Part shown: positions 8,489 through 16,989 of the stretch, in pieces
How the letters are laid out: each line of letters opens with the position of its first letter
Position numbering within the stretch: the first letter of the stretch is position 1
NCBI GenBank assembly: GCA_001939945.1
Contig: MOEB01000035.1
Coordinates: forward strand, 1-38,868
DNA from: Aerophototrophica crusticola
GTDB taxonomy: Bacteria; Pseudomonadota; Alphaproteobacteria; Azospirillales; Azospirillaceae
DNA length: 38,868 nucleotides
Reading direction: 5' to 3'
The notes under the pieces: generated by a model
Told to the model about the DNA's origin: nothing
The model's input: only the letters and a program-made list of their open reading frames with translations
Databases searched by the model: none
Made by a program: the position numbers and the translations under genes

Positions 8489-8680
8489 GTGGTAAAGCCA
8501 CTTGATATCCTGAAGTCCTATGGTCGGCCCACGCCCAAGGAAGAGGCCGTCCTTGACCACATCCTGGAAAAGCTGGGCCGCAACCAGTTGTCGGCCGAGG
8601 ACGCCGTCGACCAGATCATCGAGAAGCTGGACTGGCCGCTTGAGCGTGCCGCCGCCGAGGTCGACGGATACCTGGAATGA
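8489..8680 (+). CDS. Small acidic hypothetical protein
   Basis: This 63-residue protein starts at GTG 8489 (MVKPLDILKSYG). It is helical and acidic, with EEAVLDHILEKL and SAEDAVDQIIEKL suggesting two amphipathic helices. It has no Cys and no membrane segment. I do not recognise a family. Codon use in the frame is like its neighbours (GC-rich third positions such as CTG, GCC and GAG), which argues for a real gene. It lies alone, 92 bases after the methyltransferase gene and converging on the GGDEF/EAL gene. Confidence 0.6.
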   Translation: MVKPLDILKSYGRPTPKEEAVLDHILEKLGRNQLSAEDAVDQIIEKLDWPLERAAAEVDGYLE

Positions 8681-8737
8681 GCGCGGCCGGTCCGCCCCCG
8701 GCCGGACCGGTCCGTTTCCCACAGGCCTTGGGCGGCG

Positions 8738-11700
8738 TCAGGCCGCGACTGGGGCCTGCGCGTCGGCTTCCAGCCGGGCCCGGAAAGCGGCGGGCTCCAG
8801 CGGCCGGGCGAAAAGGTAGCCCTGCGCCTCGTCCACGCCCGCGTCGCGCAGGAAGGCGGCCTGGGCGGCCGTCTCCACCCCCTCCGCAACGACGCCCAGC
8901 CGGAGGGAGTGGGCAAGGCTGGTGGTGGCGCGGATGATGGCGGAGGCGCCCTCCCCGTTGCCCAGCTCGGTCACGAAGGACCGATCGATCTTCAGCCGGT
9001 TGACCGCGAACCGGGTCAGGTAGCTGAGGGACGAGTAGCCGGTGCCGAAATCGTCGATGGCGAGCTGGATGCCGGTGGACCGCAGTGCCTCGGTGGTGGC
9101 CACGGCCATGGTGGGCTCCTGCGCCAGCATCGATTCGGTCAGCTCCAGCTCCAGCGCCTCCGGCGGCAGCCCGTGCTCCGCCAGCACGCGCTTCACCTGG
9201 TCCGGCAGGTCGGCGTCCTGGAACTGGGCGAAGGACAGGTTGACGGAGACGCGGGGCAGGTCCAGCCCCTCCGCCCGCCACTGGGCGGCCTGGCGCACGG
9301 CCTCCTCCAGGACCCAGCGGCCAAGCGGGGCGATGAGGCCGATGTCCTCCGCCACCGGGATGAACAGGCCGGGGCTGACCAGCCCCACGCCGGGCCGGTT
9401 CCAGCGCACCAGCACCTCCGCCCCGCGGATGCGGCCGCTGGACAGCTCGACCTGGGGCTGCCAGTGCAGCAGGAACTCCCCCTTCTCCAGGGCGGCGTGC
9501 AGGCCCGCCTCGATGTCCGCCCGGGCCTGGGCCGACTGGTCCATGGCGCTGGCGAAGAAACGGTGGGTGTTCCGGCCCTCCTGCTTGGCCCGGTACATGG
9601 CGAGGTCGGCGTTGCGCAGCAGGTCGGACGGGTCGCTGCCGTCGTCCGGGTACAGGGTGATGCCGATGCTGATCGAGGTGCGGATATGGTGGTCCGCGGC
9701 CGGCACCGGCTCCGCCAGCGCCTCGATCATCCGCCGGGCGAGCACGGCCGCGTCGTCCGGCCCCTCGATCCCGGCCTGCAGGATGGCGAACTCGTCCCCG
9801 CCCAGCCGGGCCAACACGTCCCCGCCGCGCAGGGCGCCGCGCAGCCGGCGGGCGACGGACTGGAGCAGGGCGTCGCCGACGCTGTGGCCCAGGGCGTCGT
9901 TCACCGTCTTGAACCGGTCCAGGTCCAGGAACATGACGGCCACCTTCTCCCCCCGGCGACCGGCCCCGGCCAGGGCGCGGGCCAGTTCCTCGCCGAACAG
10001 CAGGCGGTTGGGCAGGTCGGTCAGCGGGTCGTGCCCGGCCAGGTGCAGCAGCCGCTCCTCCGCCACGTGGCGGGCGGTCACGTCCTCCTGGATGGCGATG
10101 AAGTGGGTGATGCCGCCCGCCTCGTCCATCACCGGGGCGATGGTGTGGTGGGAGTGGTAGAGGGTGCCGTCCTTGCGGCGGTTGACGAAGTCGGCCTTGA
10201 AGGGATGGCCGGCCTGGATGGTGCGCCAGAGGCGGCGGTAGAACCCGGTCTCGTGCTGGCCGGACTTGAGGATGGCGGGGGTCTGGCCCACCACCTCCTC
10301 CGGCGCGTAGCCGGTCATCTCGATGAAGGCCTTGTTGACCCACTCGATCCGGCCCTGCTTGTCGGCGATCAGCACGGCGTTGGCCGCGTGCTGCAGGGCA
10401 AGGTCCTGCTTGCGCAGCCGGTCCTTGGTCCGTACCGACGACCAGGCGACCGCCACGCCGCGGGCCACCTCCTCCAGCATGGCCAGCAGCGGGCCGCTGA
10501 AGGTGTCGTGGGCTTCCGAGTAGCAGTTAAGGACGCCGACCACCTGGTCGCCCGCCACCAGCGGCAGGCAGACCGAGGTGCAGACGCCCAGGGCGCGGGC
10601 GCGCTCGGCCCACAGGGCGTAGCCGGGGTCGCCGACATGGGCGATGGCCGTGGCGTGCCCGCGGATGGCCTGGCCGGTGGGGCCCTGGGCCATGGGGCCC
10701 TCGTCCCAGCGGACCAGCAGCCCGTCGGCGAAGGCCACGTTGCGGCCGCCGCGGGCCACCACCTCCACCCTTCCGTCCGCCTCCTTCTGGCCCAGCCAGG
10801 CCAGGGACAGGCCCAACTCGCCCGCCAGGTCCTCGCACAGGCGCGGCATCCACTGGCTGGTGGGCTGGTCCGCCAGCACCGCCTCGTTCACCTGTTGCAG
10901 CAGCCTGTCGGCCACGGCGGCCAGCTTGCGGTCGGTGATGTCGCGGTAGGACCAGATGCGGCCCAGGTCCGTGCCGCCCACGGGCGGGGCGATGGACAGG
11001 CGCTCATAGGTCCGGCCGTTGGGCAGGCGCACCTCGTCCCGCCGCACCCCCTGCCCGGCTTGCCGGTCCAGGAAGCTGCCGGGCAGGCAGGGGCCCTCCG
11101 GCGTGATCTCCGATGCCAGGATGGGATCGTCGCCCACCGTCTCCTGGCCGCCGGTGCCGGCCACCAGGCTGGACTGGAGCCGGGGCACCCACAGGCTGGA
11201 CAGGGCGCCGTTCCAGAACAGCCAGCGTCCGGTCCCGGACACCACCAGCAGCCCGTCCGGCACCGATTCCACCAGGGCCTGCAGCAGCAGCTTGCGCTCC
11301 CGCGCCGTGGCCTCCGTCCGCACCTGCTCGGTCACGTCCACGACGATGCCGTAGACATAGGCCCGGTCGTTGCCGGCAAGGCTGCCGGTCAGGATCTCCA
11401 CGTCCCGCAACCGGCCGTCATGCAGCCGGTGCCGCTGCCGGACCGGGGGGCCGCCGGGGCTGGGCACCGTGACGGGCCCGCCCTCCACCAGCCGGGAGAA
11501 GGGCATGCCGCGGAGTTCGGACAGGTTGAAGCCATAATAGGTCGCCGCGGCCGGGTTGGCGTCGGCCACCTGGCCCAGGTCCGGGTCCAGGATGAGCATG
11601 ACCGCCTGGTTCTCGGCAAACAGGTCATAGGCCTGGCGGGCCGATTCCAGGGCCCGGCCGCGCAGGGACGCCTCACGGTCATAAAGCCGGCGCAAGGTCA

Positions 11701-11926
11701 GGTGCAGCAGCAGGCCGCTGGCCAGCATGAAGGGAACGTCGACGACCAGGACCATCGGCTCGACCGTCACGCCCCGCCACGTCAGCAGCAAGTGGACGCC
11801 GACGATCCAGAGGGCGGCCGCCATCAGGTACAGCAGGGTGGCCCGCGTGGCGCGGGACAGGGCGGACTGCCGGGACCGGAGCCCCGTTCCGTGCCGCGCC
11901 GATGACGATCCCGACTGCCTTCCCAC
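8738..11926 (-). CDS. Membrane PAS/GAF/PAS sensor diguanylate cyclase-phosphodiesterase (GGDEF-EAL)
   Basis: This 1062-residue cyclic-di-GMP enzyme has two membrane segments (about 30-50 and 57-78), then PAS (95-205), PAS-like (210-335), GAF (340-500), PAS (505-620), GGDEF (625-795) and EAL (800-1055). The GGDEF motif is intact (LARLGGDEFAIL, residues 709-713) with an inhibitory RxxD site at R700-D703. The EAL domain keeps LTESML, DDFGTGYSSL and VAEGVET, but the signature is EVL (837-839) instead of EAL. Cyclase activity is therefore likely and phosphodiesterase activity plausible. The start is taken at GTG 11926; it is the best choice that keeps both membrane helices and stays clear of the upstream glpD. 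It probably couples a ligand or redox signal to motility or biofilm decisions. Confidence 0.9.
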   Translation of the reverse strand: MGRQSGSSSARHGTGLRSRQSALSRATRATLLYLMAAALWIVGVHLLLTWRGVTVEPMVLVVDVPFMLASGLLLHLTLRRLYDREASLRGRALESARQAYDLFAENQAVMLILDPDLGQVADANPAAATYYGFNLSELRGMPFSRLVEGGPVTVPSPGGPPVRQRHRLHDGRLRDVEILTGSLAGNDRAYVYGIVVDVTEQVRTEATARERKLLLQALVESVPDGLLVVSGTGRWLFWNGALSSLWVPRLQSSLVAGTGGQETVGDDPILASEITPEGPCLPGSFLDRQAGQGVRRDEVRLPNGRTYERLSIAPPVGGTDLGRIWSYRDITDRKLAAVADRLLQQVNEAVLADQPTSQWMPRLCEDLAGELGLSLAWLGQKEADGRVEVVARGGRNVAFADGLLVRWDEGPMAQGPTGQAIRGHATAIAHVGDPGYALWAERARALGVCTSVCLPLVAGDQVVGVLNCYSEAHDTFSGPLLAMLEEVARGVAVAWSSVRTKDRLRKQDLALQHAANAVLIADKQGRIEWVNKAFIEMTGYAPEEVVGQTPAILKSGQHETGFYRRLWRTIQAGHPFKADFVNRRKDGTLYHSHHTIAPVMDEAGGITHFIAIQEDVTARHVAEERLLHLAGHDPLTDLPNRLLFGEELARALAGAGRRGEKVAVMFLDLDRFKTVNDALGHSVGDALLQSVARRLRGALRGGDVLARLGGDEFAILQAGIEGPDDAAVLARRMIEALAEPVPAADHHIRTSISIGITLYPDDGSDPSDLLRNADLAMYRAKQEGRNTHRFFASAMDQSAQARADIEAGLHAALEKGEFLLHWQPQVELSSGRIRGAEVLVRWNRPGVGLVSPGLFIPVAEDIGLIAPLGRWVLEEAVRQAAQWRAEGLDLPRVSVNLSFAQFQDADLPDQVKRVLAEHGLPPEALELELTESMLAQEPTMAVATTEALRSTGIQLAIDDFGTGYSSLSYLTRFAVNRLKIDRSFVTELGNGEGASAIIRATTSLAHSLRLGVVAEGVETAAQAAFLRDAGVDEAQGYLFARPLEPAAFRARLEADAQAPVAA

Positions 11927-12030
11927 GATGACGCGTTCCGCCCATCCAGCCTTGCCGGCGCTTTCGCAGGCAAACCGTTTCCGGCCCCGCCATATACACC
12001 CGAAAGCGCAGGCGAATTCGTTGATCCAAA

Positions 12031-13524
12031 TCAGCCTTCCTGGCGGTCGAACCAGGTGGCCACCGCCTGCTTGGCCGCGCCGTCCAGGTGCAGGCCGAGC
12101 TTGGAACGGCGCCAGAGCACGTCCTCCGCCGTGCGCGCCCACTCGACCCGGCGGAGATAGTCCAGCTCCGCCTCCGTGATGCCGCCCAGGTCCCGGCCCA
12201 GGTCGGCCAGGGTGCGGGCGGGGCCGAGCAGGCTGGTGAGGCGGGTGCCGTAGGCCCGGGCCATCCGCTCCAGCATGGGCGGGGGCAGGAAGGGATGGCG
12301 GGACCGGGCATCCGCCAGGAAGCAGCCGAAGTCCCCGCCCGGCATGTCGCCCCCGGGCAGCGGGGCGGCGGCGGTCCAGGGCCGGCCCGCCCGGCCCATG
12401 GCGGGGAGGAGCCTTGCCAACGCGTCCTCTGCCAGGCGGCGGTAGGTGGTGATCTTGCCGCCATAGACGGTCAGGCCGGGAGCCTCGCCCGCCGGTGCGT
12501 CCAGGTCCAGGTGGTAGTCCCGGGTGACGGCCGATGGGTTGTCGCTGCCGTCGTCGTACAGGGGCCGGATGCCGGCATAGCTCCAGACGACGTCCGCGGG
12601 GGACACGGGCCGGCGGAAGTATTGGCCCAGGGCGCCGCAGAGATAGGCAACCTCGGCCGGGGAGGCGGCGGCGCTGGCCGGGTCGCCGTCGAAGGGCACG
12701 TCCGTGGTGCCGACCAGGGTGAAGCGACCTTCGTAGGGGATGGTGAAGATGATCCGGCCGTCGCCCCCCTGGAGGGTGTAGCACCAGGGCCCCTCGTAAA
12801 GGCGGGGCAGGACGATGTGGCTGCCCTTGACCAGCCGCACCGTGGGCCGGTTGTCCCGCCGCCCCGCGGCACCCCGCACCCCTTCCACCCAGGGGCCGGC
12901 GGCGTTCACCAGGGCCCGGGCGGCCACTTCCCGTTCCGACCCGTCGGCCGCCGCCAGGGTGGCGACCCAGCGGCCCCCGTCGCGCCGGGCGCGGGTGAGG
13001 CGGGTCCGGGTCAGGACCGTGGCGCCCCGTTCCGCCGCGTCCAGGGCATTCAACACCACGAGGCGGGAATCCTCGACCCAGCAGTCCGAGTATTCGAAAC
13101 CCAGGGTGAGGTCGGGCCGCAGCGGCGCCCCGGCGGGATCGGCCGCCAGGCGCAGGGTGCGGGTGCCGGGCAGGCGGTCGCGACCGCCGAGGTGGTCATA
13201 GAGGAAAAGCCCCGCCCGCAGCAGCCAAGCCGGTCGGAGGGCCGCGTGGTGGGGCAGGACGAAGCGCAGGGGCCAGATGATGTGCGGCGCCAGCCGCAGC
13301 AGCACCTCGCGTTCCCGCAGGCTTTCCCGGACCAGCCTGAACTCGTAATGCTCCAGGTAGCGCAGCCCGCCATGGACCAGCTTGGAGCTGGCGGCGGAGG
13401 TGGCGCCGCCCAAGTCCGCCTGTTCCACCAACAGGACCGATAGCCCCCGGCCGGCGACATCGCGGGCGATGCCCGCCCCGTTCACCCCGCCGCCCACCAC
13501 CAGCAGGTCGAAGACATCCGTCAC
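12031..13524 (-). CDS. glpD: Glycerol-3-phosphate dehydrogenase (FAD-dependent, aerobic)
   Basis: This 497-residue flavoprotein oxidises sn-glycerol 3-phosphate to dihydroxyacetone phosphate and reduces quinone at the inner membrane. The N-terminus has the FAD-binding Rossmann motif VVGGGVNGAGIARDVAGRG and the GlpD signatures ATSAASSKLVHGGLRYLE and VWSYAGIRPLYDD. The second FAD contact GLTVYGGKITTYRRLAEDAL is intact, and the C-terminal cap domain ends in a normal position. Length is the usual one. It starts at ATG 13524 (MTDVFDLLVVGGG). No glpK, glpF or glpR is next to it in the window, so it is a solitary copy. Confidence 0.95.
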   Translation of the reverse strand: MTDVFDLLVVGGGVNGAGIARDVAGRGLSVLLVEQADLGGATSAASSKLVHGGLRYLEHYEFRLVRESLREREVLLRLAPHIIWPLRFVLPHHAALRPAWLLRAGLFLYDHLGGRDRLPGTRTLRLAADPAGAPLRPDLTLGFEYSDCWVEDSRLVVLNALDAAERGATVLTRTRLTRARRDGGRWVATLAAADGSEREVAARALVNAAGPWVEGVRGAAGRRDNRPTVRLVKGSHIVLPRLYEGPWCYTLQGGDGRIIFTIPYEGRFTLVGTTDVPFDGDPASAAASPAEVAYLCGALGQYFRRPVSPADVVWSYAGIRPLYDDGSDNPSAVTRDYHLDLDAPAGEAPGLTVYGGKITTYRRLAEDALARLLPAMGRAGRPWTAAAPLPGGDMPGGDFGCFLADARSRHPFLPPPMLERMARAYGTRLTSLLGPARTLADLGRDLGGITEAELDYLRRVEWARTAEDVLWRRSKLGLHLDGAAKQAVATWFDRQEG

Positions 13525-13626
13525 CAGGGCCCCATTGTCACGCAGGCTAGCATCCCGGGATGATGGGGCTTGCGCCGGCGAAGGGCAAGGCGGGGGCCGG
13601 TCCGGTACCTGCCCCCGGCCCGGCCG

Positions 13627-14085
13627 TCAGCCCCGCAGCGCCTGTTCCAACTGGGACTTGTCCATGCGGGAGCGGCCGGGGATGTTGCGCCGTTTCGCCT
13701 CCGCATAGAGTTCCGCCCGGGTCTTGCCCCCCGCCTCCCCACGCGCGGAGCGGCGGCGCGTGCCGGCGGCGCGGGAGGAAGCCGCCTTCGGCGCGGCCGG
13801 CTTGTCCGTGGCCCGCTTGGCCGGGGAGGCCTTCGCGGGTGACTTGCTGGCGGATTGTTTCGCCGCCGGCTTGGCGCGGGCGGACCCGGCCTTGGAGGCG
13901 GCGGGCTTCTGCGCCTGGGCCCGCTTGCTGCCGGGCTTGGGCGGCACGTCTGCCTGGCTGAGCGCGATGGCGATGGCCTGCTTGGGGTTCCTGACCCGCC
14001 GACCGCGGGTGGTGAGGGCCCTTTCCTTGAACTCGTGCATCACGCGCTCGATGGTTTCCTTCTGCGTTTTGCTTTCCCGTGCCAT
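13627..14085 (-). CDS. DUF6496-type histone-like protein with Lys/Ala-rich linker
   Basis: This 152-residue basic protein begins MARESKTQKETIERVMHEFK after a GGAGG-like site (GGGAGGGG, start 14085). The N-terminal 50 residues match the DUF6496 family (RGRRVRNPKQAIAIALSQA). The middle, about 55-120, is a Lys/Ala/Ser/Pro repeat like the tail of histone H1 or bacterial Hc1/AlgP proteins. The end, RAELYAEAKRRNIPGRSRMDKSQLEQAL, resembles the Rho N-terminal/SAP-like helix-extended-loop-helix that binds nucleic acid. DNA binding is therefore likely; function in nucleoid organisation is inference. It is monocistronic, downstream of no obvious partner. Confidence 0.8.
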   Translation of the reverse strand: MARESKTQKETIERVMHEFKERALTTRGRRVRNPKQAIAIALSQADVPPKPGSKRAQAQKPAASKAGSARAKPAAKQSASKSPAKASPAKRATDKPAAPKAASSRAAGTRRRSARGEAGGKTRAELYAEAKRRNIPGRSRMDKSQLEQALRG

Positions 14086-14310
14086 GGTCGTCCCCTCCCG
14101 TCGGGTGTCATGCACCTTGGGCTGAACGCGACGCCCGCCTTGGTTGTTTCGATCCCGGGATGAAAAAGCGGGGCGGCCCACCCGCGGATTTGGTGATCAT
14201 AGTCCTATCTGCGAAAGGGCCTATGCCCCGATCGGCCCCGGTCGCCTTCCGCGCCATTGCATAAATTCCTATTCGCTGGTCAAATCGGTTCCGTAACGAC
14301 GGAGGAACCA

Positions 14311-14430
14311 ATGGCCGGAAAGTGCAGCCCCCGCCCCAACGGGGCCATCCTGCGGCAGGTGACCGCCCTGATCCTGGCCCTGGCGGCCCTGGTCACCGCC
14401 TTCGCCGAACTGGTCCGCGCCTTCGGCTGA
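14311..14430 (+). CDS. Very small membrane protein (39 aa)
   Basis: This is a 39-residue reading frame with a near-ideal ribosome site: GGAGGA at 14301-14306 with ATG five bases later. The peptide begins MAGKCSPRPNGAILRQV and has a single hydrophobic helix (ALILALAALVTAFAELV) before a short end at AFG. It probably spans the inner membrane once. No family is known to me. The upstream 100 bases are less GC-rich than the surroundings (TTGCATAAATTCCTATTCGC) and may hold its promoter. The strong Shine-Dalgarno sequence is the main support. Confidence 0.55.
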   Translation: MAGKCSPRPNGAILRQVTALILALAALVTAFAELVRAFG

Positions 14431-14480
14431 GGCGGCCGGGCGGCGACGACCCTTCAGCAAACCTGACCATAACGAGACCA

Positions 14481-14605
14481 AAGGAGACGTTAAGGTGACC
14501 AAAGGTGACGCTTAAGGTGACACGTGTCACATTCCAAGTGCCGGATATCGCTGGGAAAAGCGGCTTAAGGAGACAAAGGTTACCGGGTCCGGTTCCTGTC
14601 ACCTT
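14481..14605. repeat. Phased AAGGTGAC repeat array
   Basis: Copies of AAGG(T/A)(G/T)AC are seen at 14481, 14492, 14502, 14514, 14567 and 14576, with an inverted copy GTCACCTT at 14598-14605. The first four start 10-12 bases apart, about one helix turn each. The fourth runs into a 14-base perfect palindrome, GTGACACGTGTCAC (14517-14530). The 331-base gap 14431-14761 contains nothing else I can identify. The phasing suggests a protein-binding array on one DNA face; the protein is unknown. Confidence 0.6.
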
Positions 14606-14761
14606 AAGGGGTGCGGCGCTGCCGGGCCCAGGCGTGGGAAGGCCGCGCGCCATCGCTGCGTTGCTGGGTTGATCCACCCTGTCCAAGACCCCCGGCCCCT
14701 GGGGAGGGGCCGAGGTCGATCCTGGCAGGAAATAGGACGAAAGTCACGCGAATGCCGGCGG

Positions 14762-15358
14762 TCAAGCCGGGATGTCATCCACGCCCCTGACCACCACGGC
14801 GAACAGGTCGGCGAGGGCGGCGAGGCTGGTGGCCTGGAGCGCGGCGGCCGGGAGGGGGTTGCCGTCCGGGCCGGGCAGGCTGCGGGTCGCGGTGGCAGCG
14901 GCCACCACGGTGGGGCGGTGGCCAAGGTTGAAGGCGCCGCGGGCGGTGGAGTTGACGCACATGTGGGTCATGAAGCCCGCCAGGATCAGGTCGCGCCCGC
15001 CATCCTGCGCCACCAGGTCGGCCAGCTCCGTGCCGACGAAGGAGTTCGGGTAATTCTTGACGATCACCCGTTCCCCCGCCCGCGGCGCCACCGGGGCGGA
15101 GATCTGGCCGATGTCGGCCCGCACGTCATAGGGGCTGCCGGGGCCGGCATCATGCATGATGTGGTAGATGGGGATCCCCGCGGAGCGGGCACGGTCCAGC
15201 AGCTTCGCCGCCTCTTCCAACGCGGCCTCCACCCCGTCGAGCTGCATCACGCCTTGCCGGTAGGTGTTCTGGCAGTCGATCATGACCAGGGCGGACCGGC
15301 CCAGGGGGGCAGGCTGCCCGGCCAGGCCGGACAGGTCGCGGAGCGTGGTCGAGACCAT
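14762..15358 (-). CDS. Isochorismatase-family cysteine hydrolase
   Basis: This 198-residue protein has the family catalytic triad: D28 in ALVMIDCQN, K101 in VIVKNYPNSF and C134 in GFMTHMCVNSTAR. The cis-peptide region before the nucleophile (LILAGFMTHMC) is typical. Members hydrolyse isochorismate, nicotinamide, ureidoacrylate or N-carbamoyl compounds; the substrate here cannot be told. ATG 15358 follows GAGGAA; longer frames upstream lack signs of coding. It is not next to enterobactin or pyrimidine degradation genes, so a siderophore role is unlikely. Confidence 0.88.
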   Translation of the reverse strand: MVSTTLRDLSGLAGQPAPLGRSALVMIDCQNTYRQGVMQLDGVEAALEEAAKLLDRARSAGIPIYHIMHDAGPGSPYDVRADIGQISAPVAPRAGERVIVKNYPNSFVGTELADLVAQDGGRDLILAGFMTHMCVNSTARGAFNLGHRPTVVAAATATRSLPGPDGNPLPAAALQATSLAALADLFAVVVRGVDDIPA

Positions 15359-15458
15359 GGCGGGTTCCTCGCTGTCGAGATGGGGACGGCGGGAGGTTAG
15401 CAAGGCGGCGGGCACCAGCCCCTTGTACTTTGGGCGCAGAACCGTCCCGGGCGCGCCG

Positions 15459-16637
15459 TCAGTTGGCCTGCCCCGGCTCCAGCCCGCCGACGCGGGTCCC
15501 CTCCGCCGCAACTTGGCGGGCGACGGTCCGGTAAATCTGCAGCATGGGTGTGAGCATGGCCTCCGGGCCGAACAGGGCCGCCCGTTCCCGCGCGGCCTGC
15601 CCCATGGCGAGGCGGCGGCCGGGATCGGCGCACAGGTCAAGCAGGGTCCGGGCCAGGGCGATGGGGTCGCCCACCGGCACGACCAGCCCGGTCACCCCGT
15701 CCACCACCGATTCCGCCACGCCGCCCACGTCGGTGCAGACGATGGGCAGGCCGGCCTGCATGGCTTCCAGCGGCATCAGGGAAAAGCCTTCATAGGCGCT
15801 GGGCTGGGCCAGGATGTCGGTGAGGGCGAGGGCGTCCTGGCAGGGCTGGCGCCCGGCGAAGACCACCCGGTCGGTGACGCCCAGGTCGCGGCAGAGTTCC
15901 CGCAGGCCCGGCAGCTCCGCCCCGTCACCCACCACCAGGGCCCAGACGTCGTCCCGGTGGCCGCGGATCATGGCAATGGCGCGGACCAGGGTGTCGATGC
16001 GCTTCTGCGGTGCCAGGCGCCCGACAGCACCCACCACCAGCGCATGGTCGGGGATGCCCAGGGCGGCGCGGGTCAGGGTGCCGTCGCGCGGGCTGGGGTC
16101 GATTCCGTTGGGCACCACCCAGAGCCGTTCCGACGGGATGCCGATGGCCAGGGCGTGCCGCCGCTCCACCTCCGAGCTGCAGACCACCGCCCGGGCCAGC
16201 CGGGCCAGCAGCCGCTCCACCGCGGCATAGGCGCTTCGCTCCGCCGGGGCCAGTTCCGGCGCCAGGGTGTAGAAGGCATGGGGCGTGTAGAGGCTGGGGG
16301 TGCCCGTGAGCAGCCCGGCCAGGCGGGCCAGGGCGCCGCCCTTGGAGCTGTGGCCGTGCAGCAGGTCATAGGGGCCGTGCCGGCGGACATGGGCCACCAG
16401 CCGGGCCAGGGCCGCCAGGTCCCCGGGCCGGGGCGCCCGGACCATGGGCAGGGGGAAGAGCCGGACGCCCGGCGTGGCAAGCAGCCGGTCGCGGCAGGCG
16501 GGGTCCACCTTGTCCATGGCGTGCACCACGTCCACCCGGTGCCCCTGGGCGGCAAGCCCCTGCGCCAGCACCGCCACCAAGCGCGCCACGCCGGTATCAA
16601 AGGATTCGACCACCATGCCGATGCGAAGCGCCCGCAT
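15459..16637 (-). CDS. Glycosyltransferase family 4 (GT-B fold)
   Basis: This 392-residue enzyme has a typical two-domain GT-B layout. The N-terminal acceptor domain starts RIGMVVESFDTGVARLV (glycine loop) with the conserved LLHGHSSKGG and TPHAFY. The C-terminal donor domain has VVGAVGRLAPQKRIDTLV, and the donor-binding E-x7-E pair is in YEGFSLMPLEAMQAGLPIV. It transfers a sugar from a nucleotide donor to a glycan or lipid-linked acceptor in the cytoplasm. The ATG at 16637 starts MRALRIGMV. No further polysaccharide genes flank it, so the product is unknown. Confidence 0.9.
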   Translation of the reverse strand: MRALRIGMVVESFDTGVARLVAVLAQGLAAQGHRVDVVHAMDKVDPACRDRLLATPGVRLFPLPMVRAPRPGDLAALARLVAHVRRHGPYDLLHGHSSKGGALARLAGLLTGTPSLYTPHAFYTLAPELAPAERSAYAAVERLLARLARAVVCSSEVERRHALAIGIPSERLWVVPNGIDPSPRDGTLTRAALGIPDHALVVGAVGRLAPQKRIDTLVRAIAMIRGHRDDVWALVVGDGAELPGLRELCRDLGVTDRVVFAGRQPCQDALALTDILAQPSAYEGFSLMPLEAMQAGLPIVCTDVGGVAESVVDGVTGLVVPVGDPIALARTLLDLCADPGRRLAMGQAARERAALFGPEAMLTPMLQIYRTVARQVAAEGTRVGGLEPGQAN

Positions 16638-16989
16638 ATCCCTGCCGTTCCCCCCAGTCTTGTACCGAGCCTAAGCGCCAACGCGCGGGAACCCCAGCAA
16701 GGTGAGGGAGTAGCGCCAGAGATTCGCCGGCGACCAAACCGATGTTTCCGGCTACCCCCAAGAACCTAAAATGCTTTGGTACTTTCCTGTCACAGACATT
16801 GCGGAATTCGAACCAATAAACATCCAGCTACTCTGGATGCCAATGATGCCCTCATTACTGGTGGGTATTTGGCCGCGGGACATATGACCCGGCTCCAGGC
16901 CCCCGACCAAAGCAAGGGATGGCCGATGCGGGCCGCGGCGCCGCATCGGCCGAACCGCCAGAGGTGGCATAGGCGGGACGGTATCCCCT
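16638..16989. other. Gap of 352 bases with an AT-richer island
   Basis: No gene is visible. Bases about 16760-16870 are clearly less GC-rich than the rest (for example AACCTAAAATGCTTTGGTAC and CCAATAAACATCCAGC) and contain a hairpin, CATCCAG/CTGGATG, at 16821-16839. The gap follows the ABC exporter gene and precedes the glycosyltransferase gene on the minus strand. It may therefore hold a terminator for one and a promoter for the other. Confidence 0.5.

Noticed and set aside
8909-11905. Long plus-strand frame opposite the GGDEF/EAL gene
   Set aside because: Antisense shadow; the other strand carries intact GGDEF and EAL motifs.
14517-14530. GTGACACGTGTCAC as a chromosomal parS (TGTTTCACGTGAAACA)
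   Set aside because: Only the central CACGTG agrees; the outer bases differ and it stands in the AAGGTGAC array.
16800-16815. tRNA-like T-arm sequence GGTTCGAATTCC on the minus strand
   Set aside because: The flanking bases do not pair as a T stem and no acceptor, D or anticodon arm can be folded around it.
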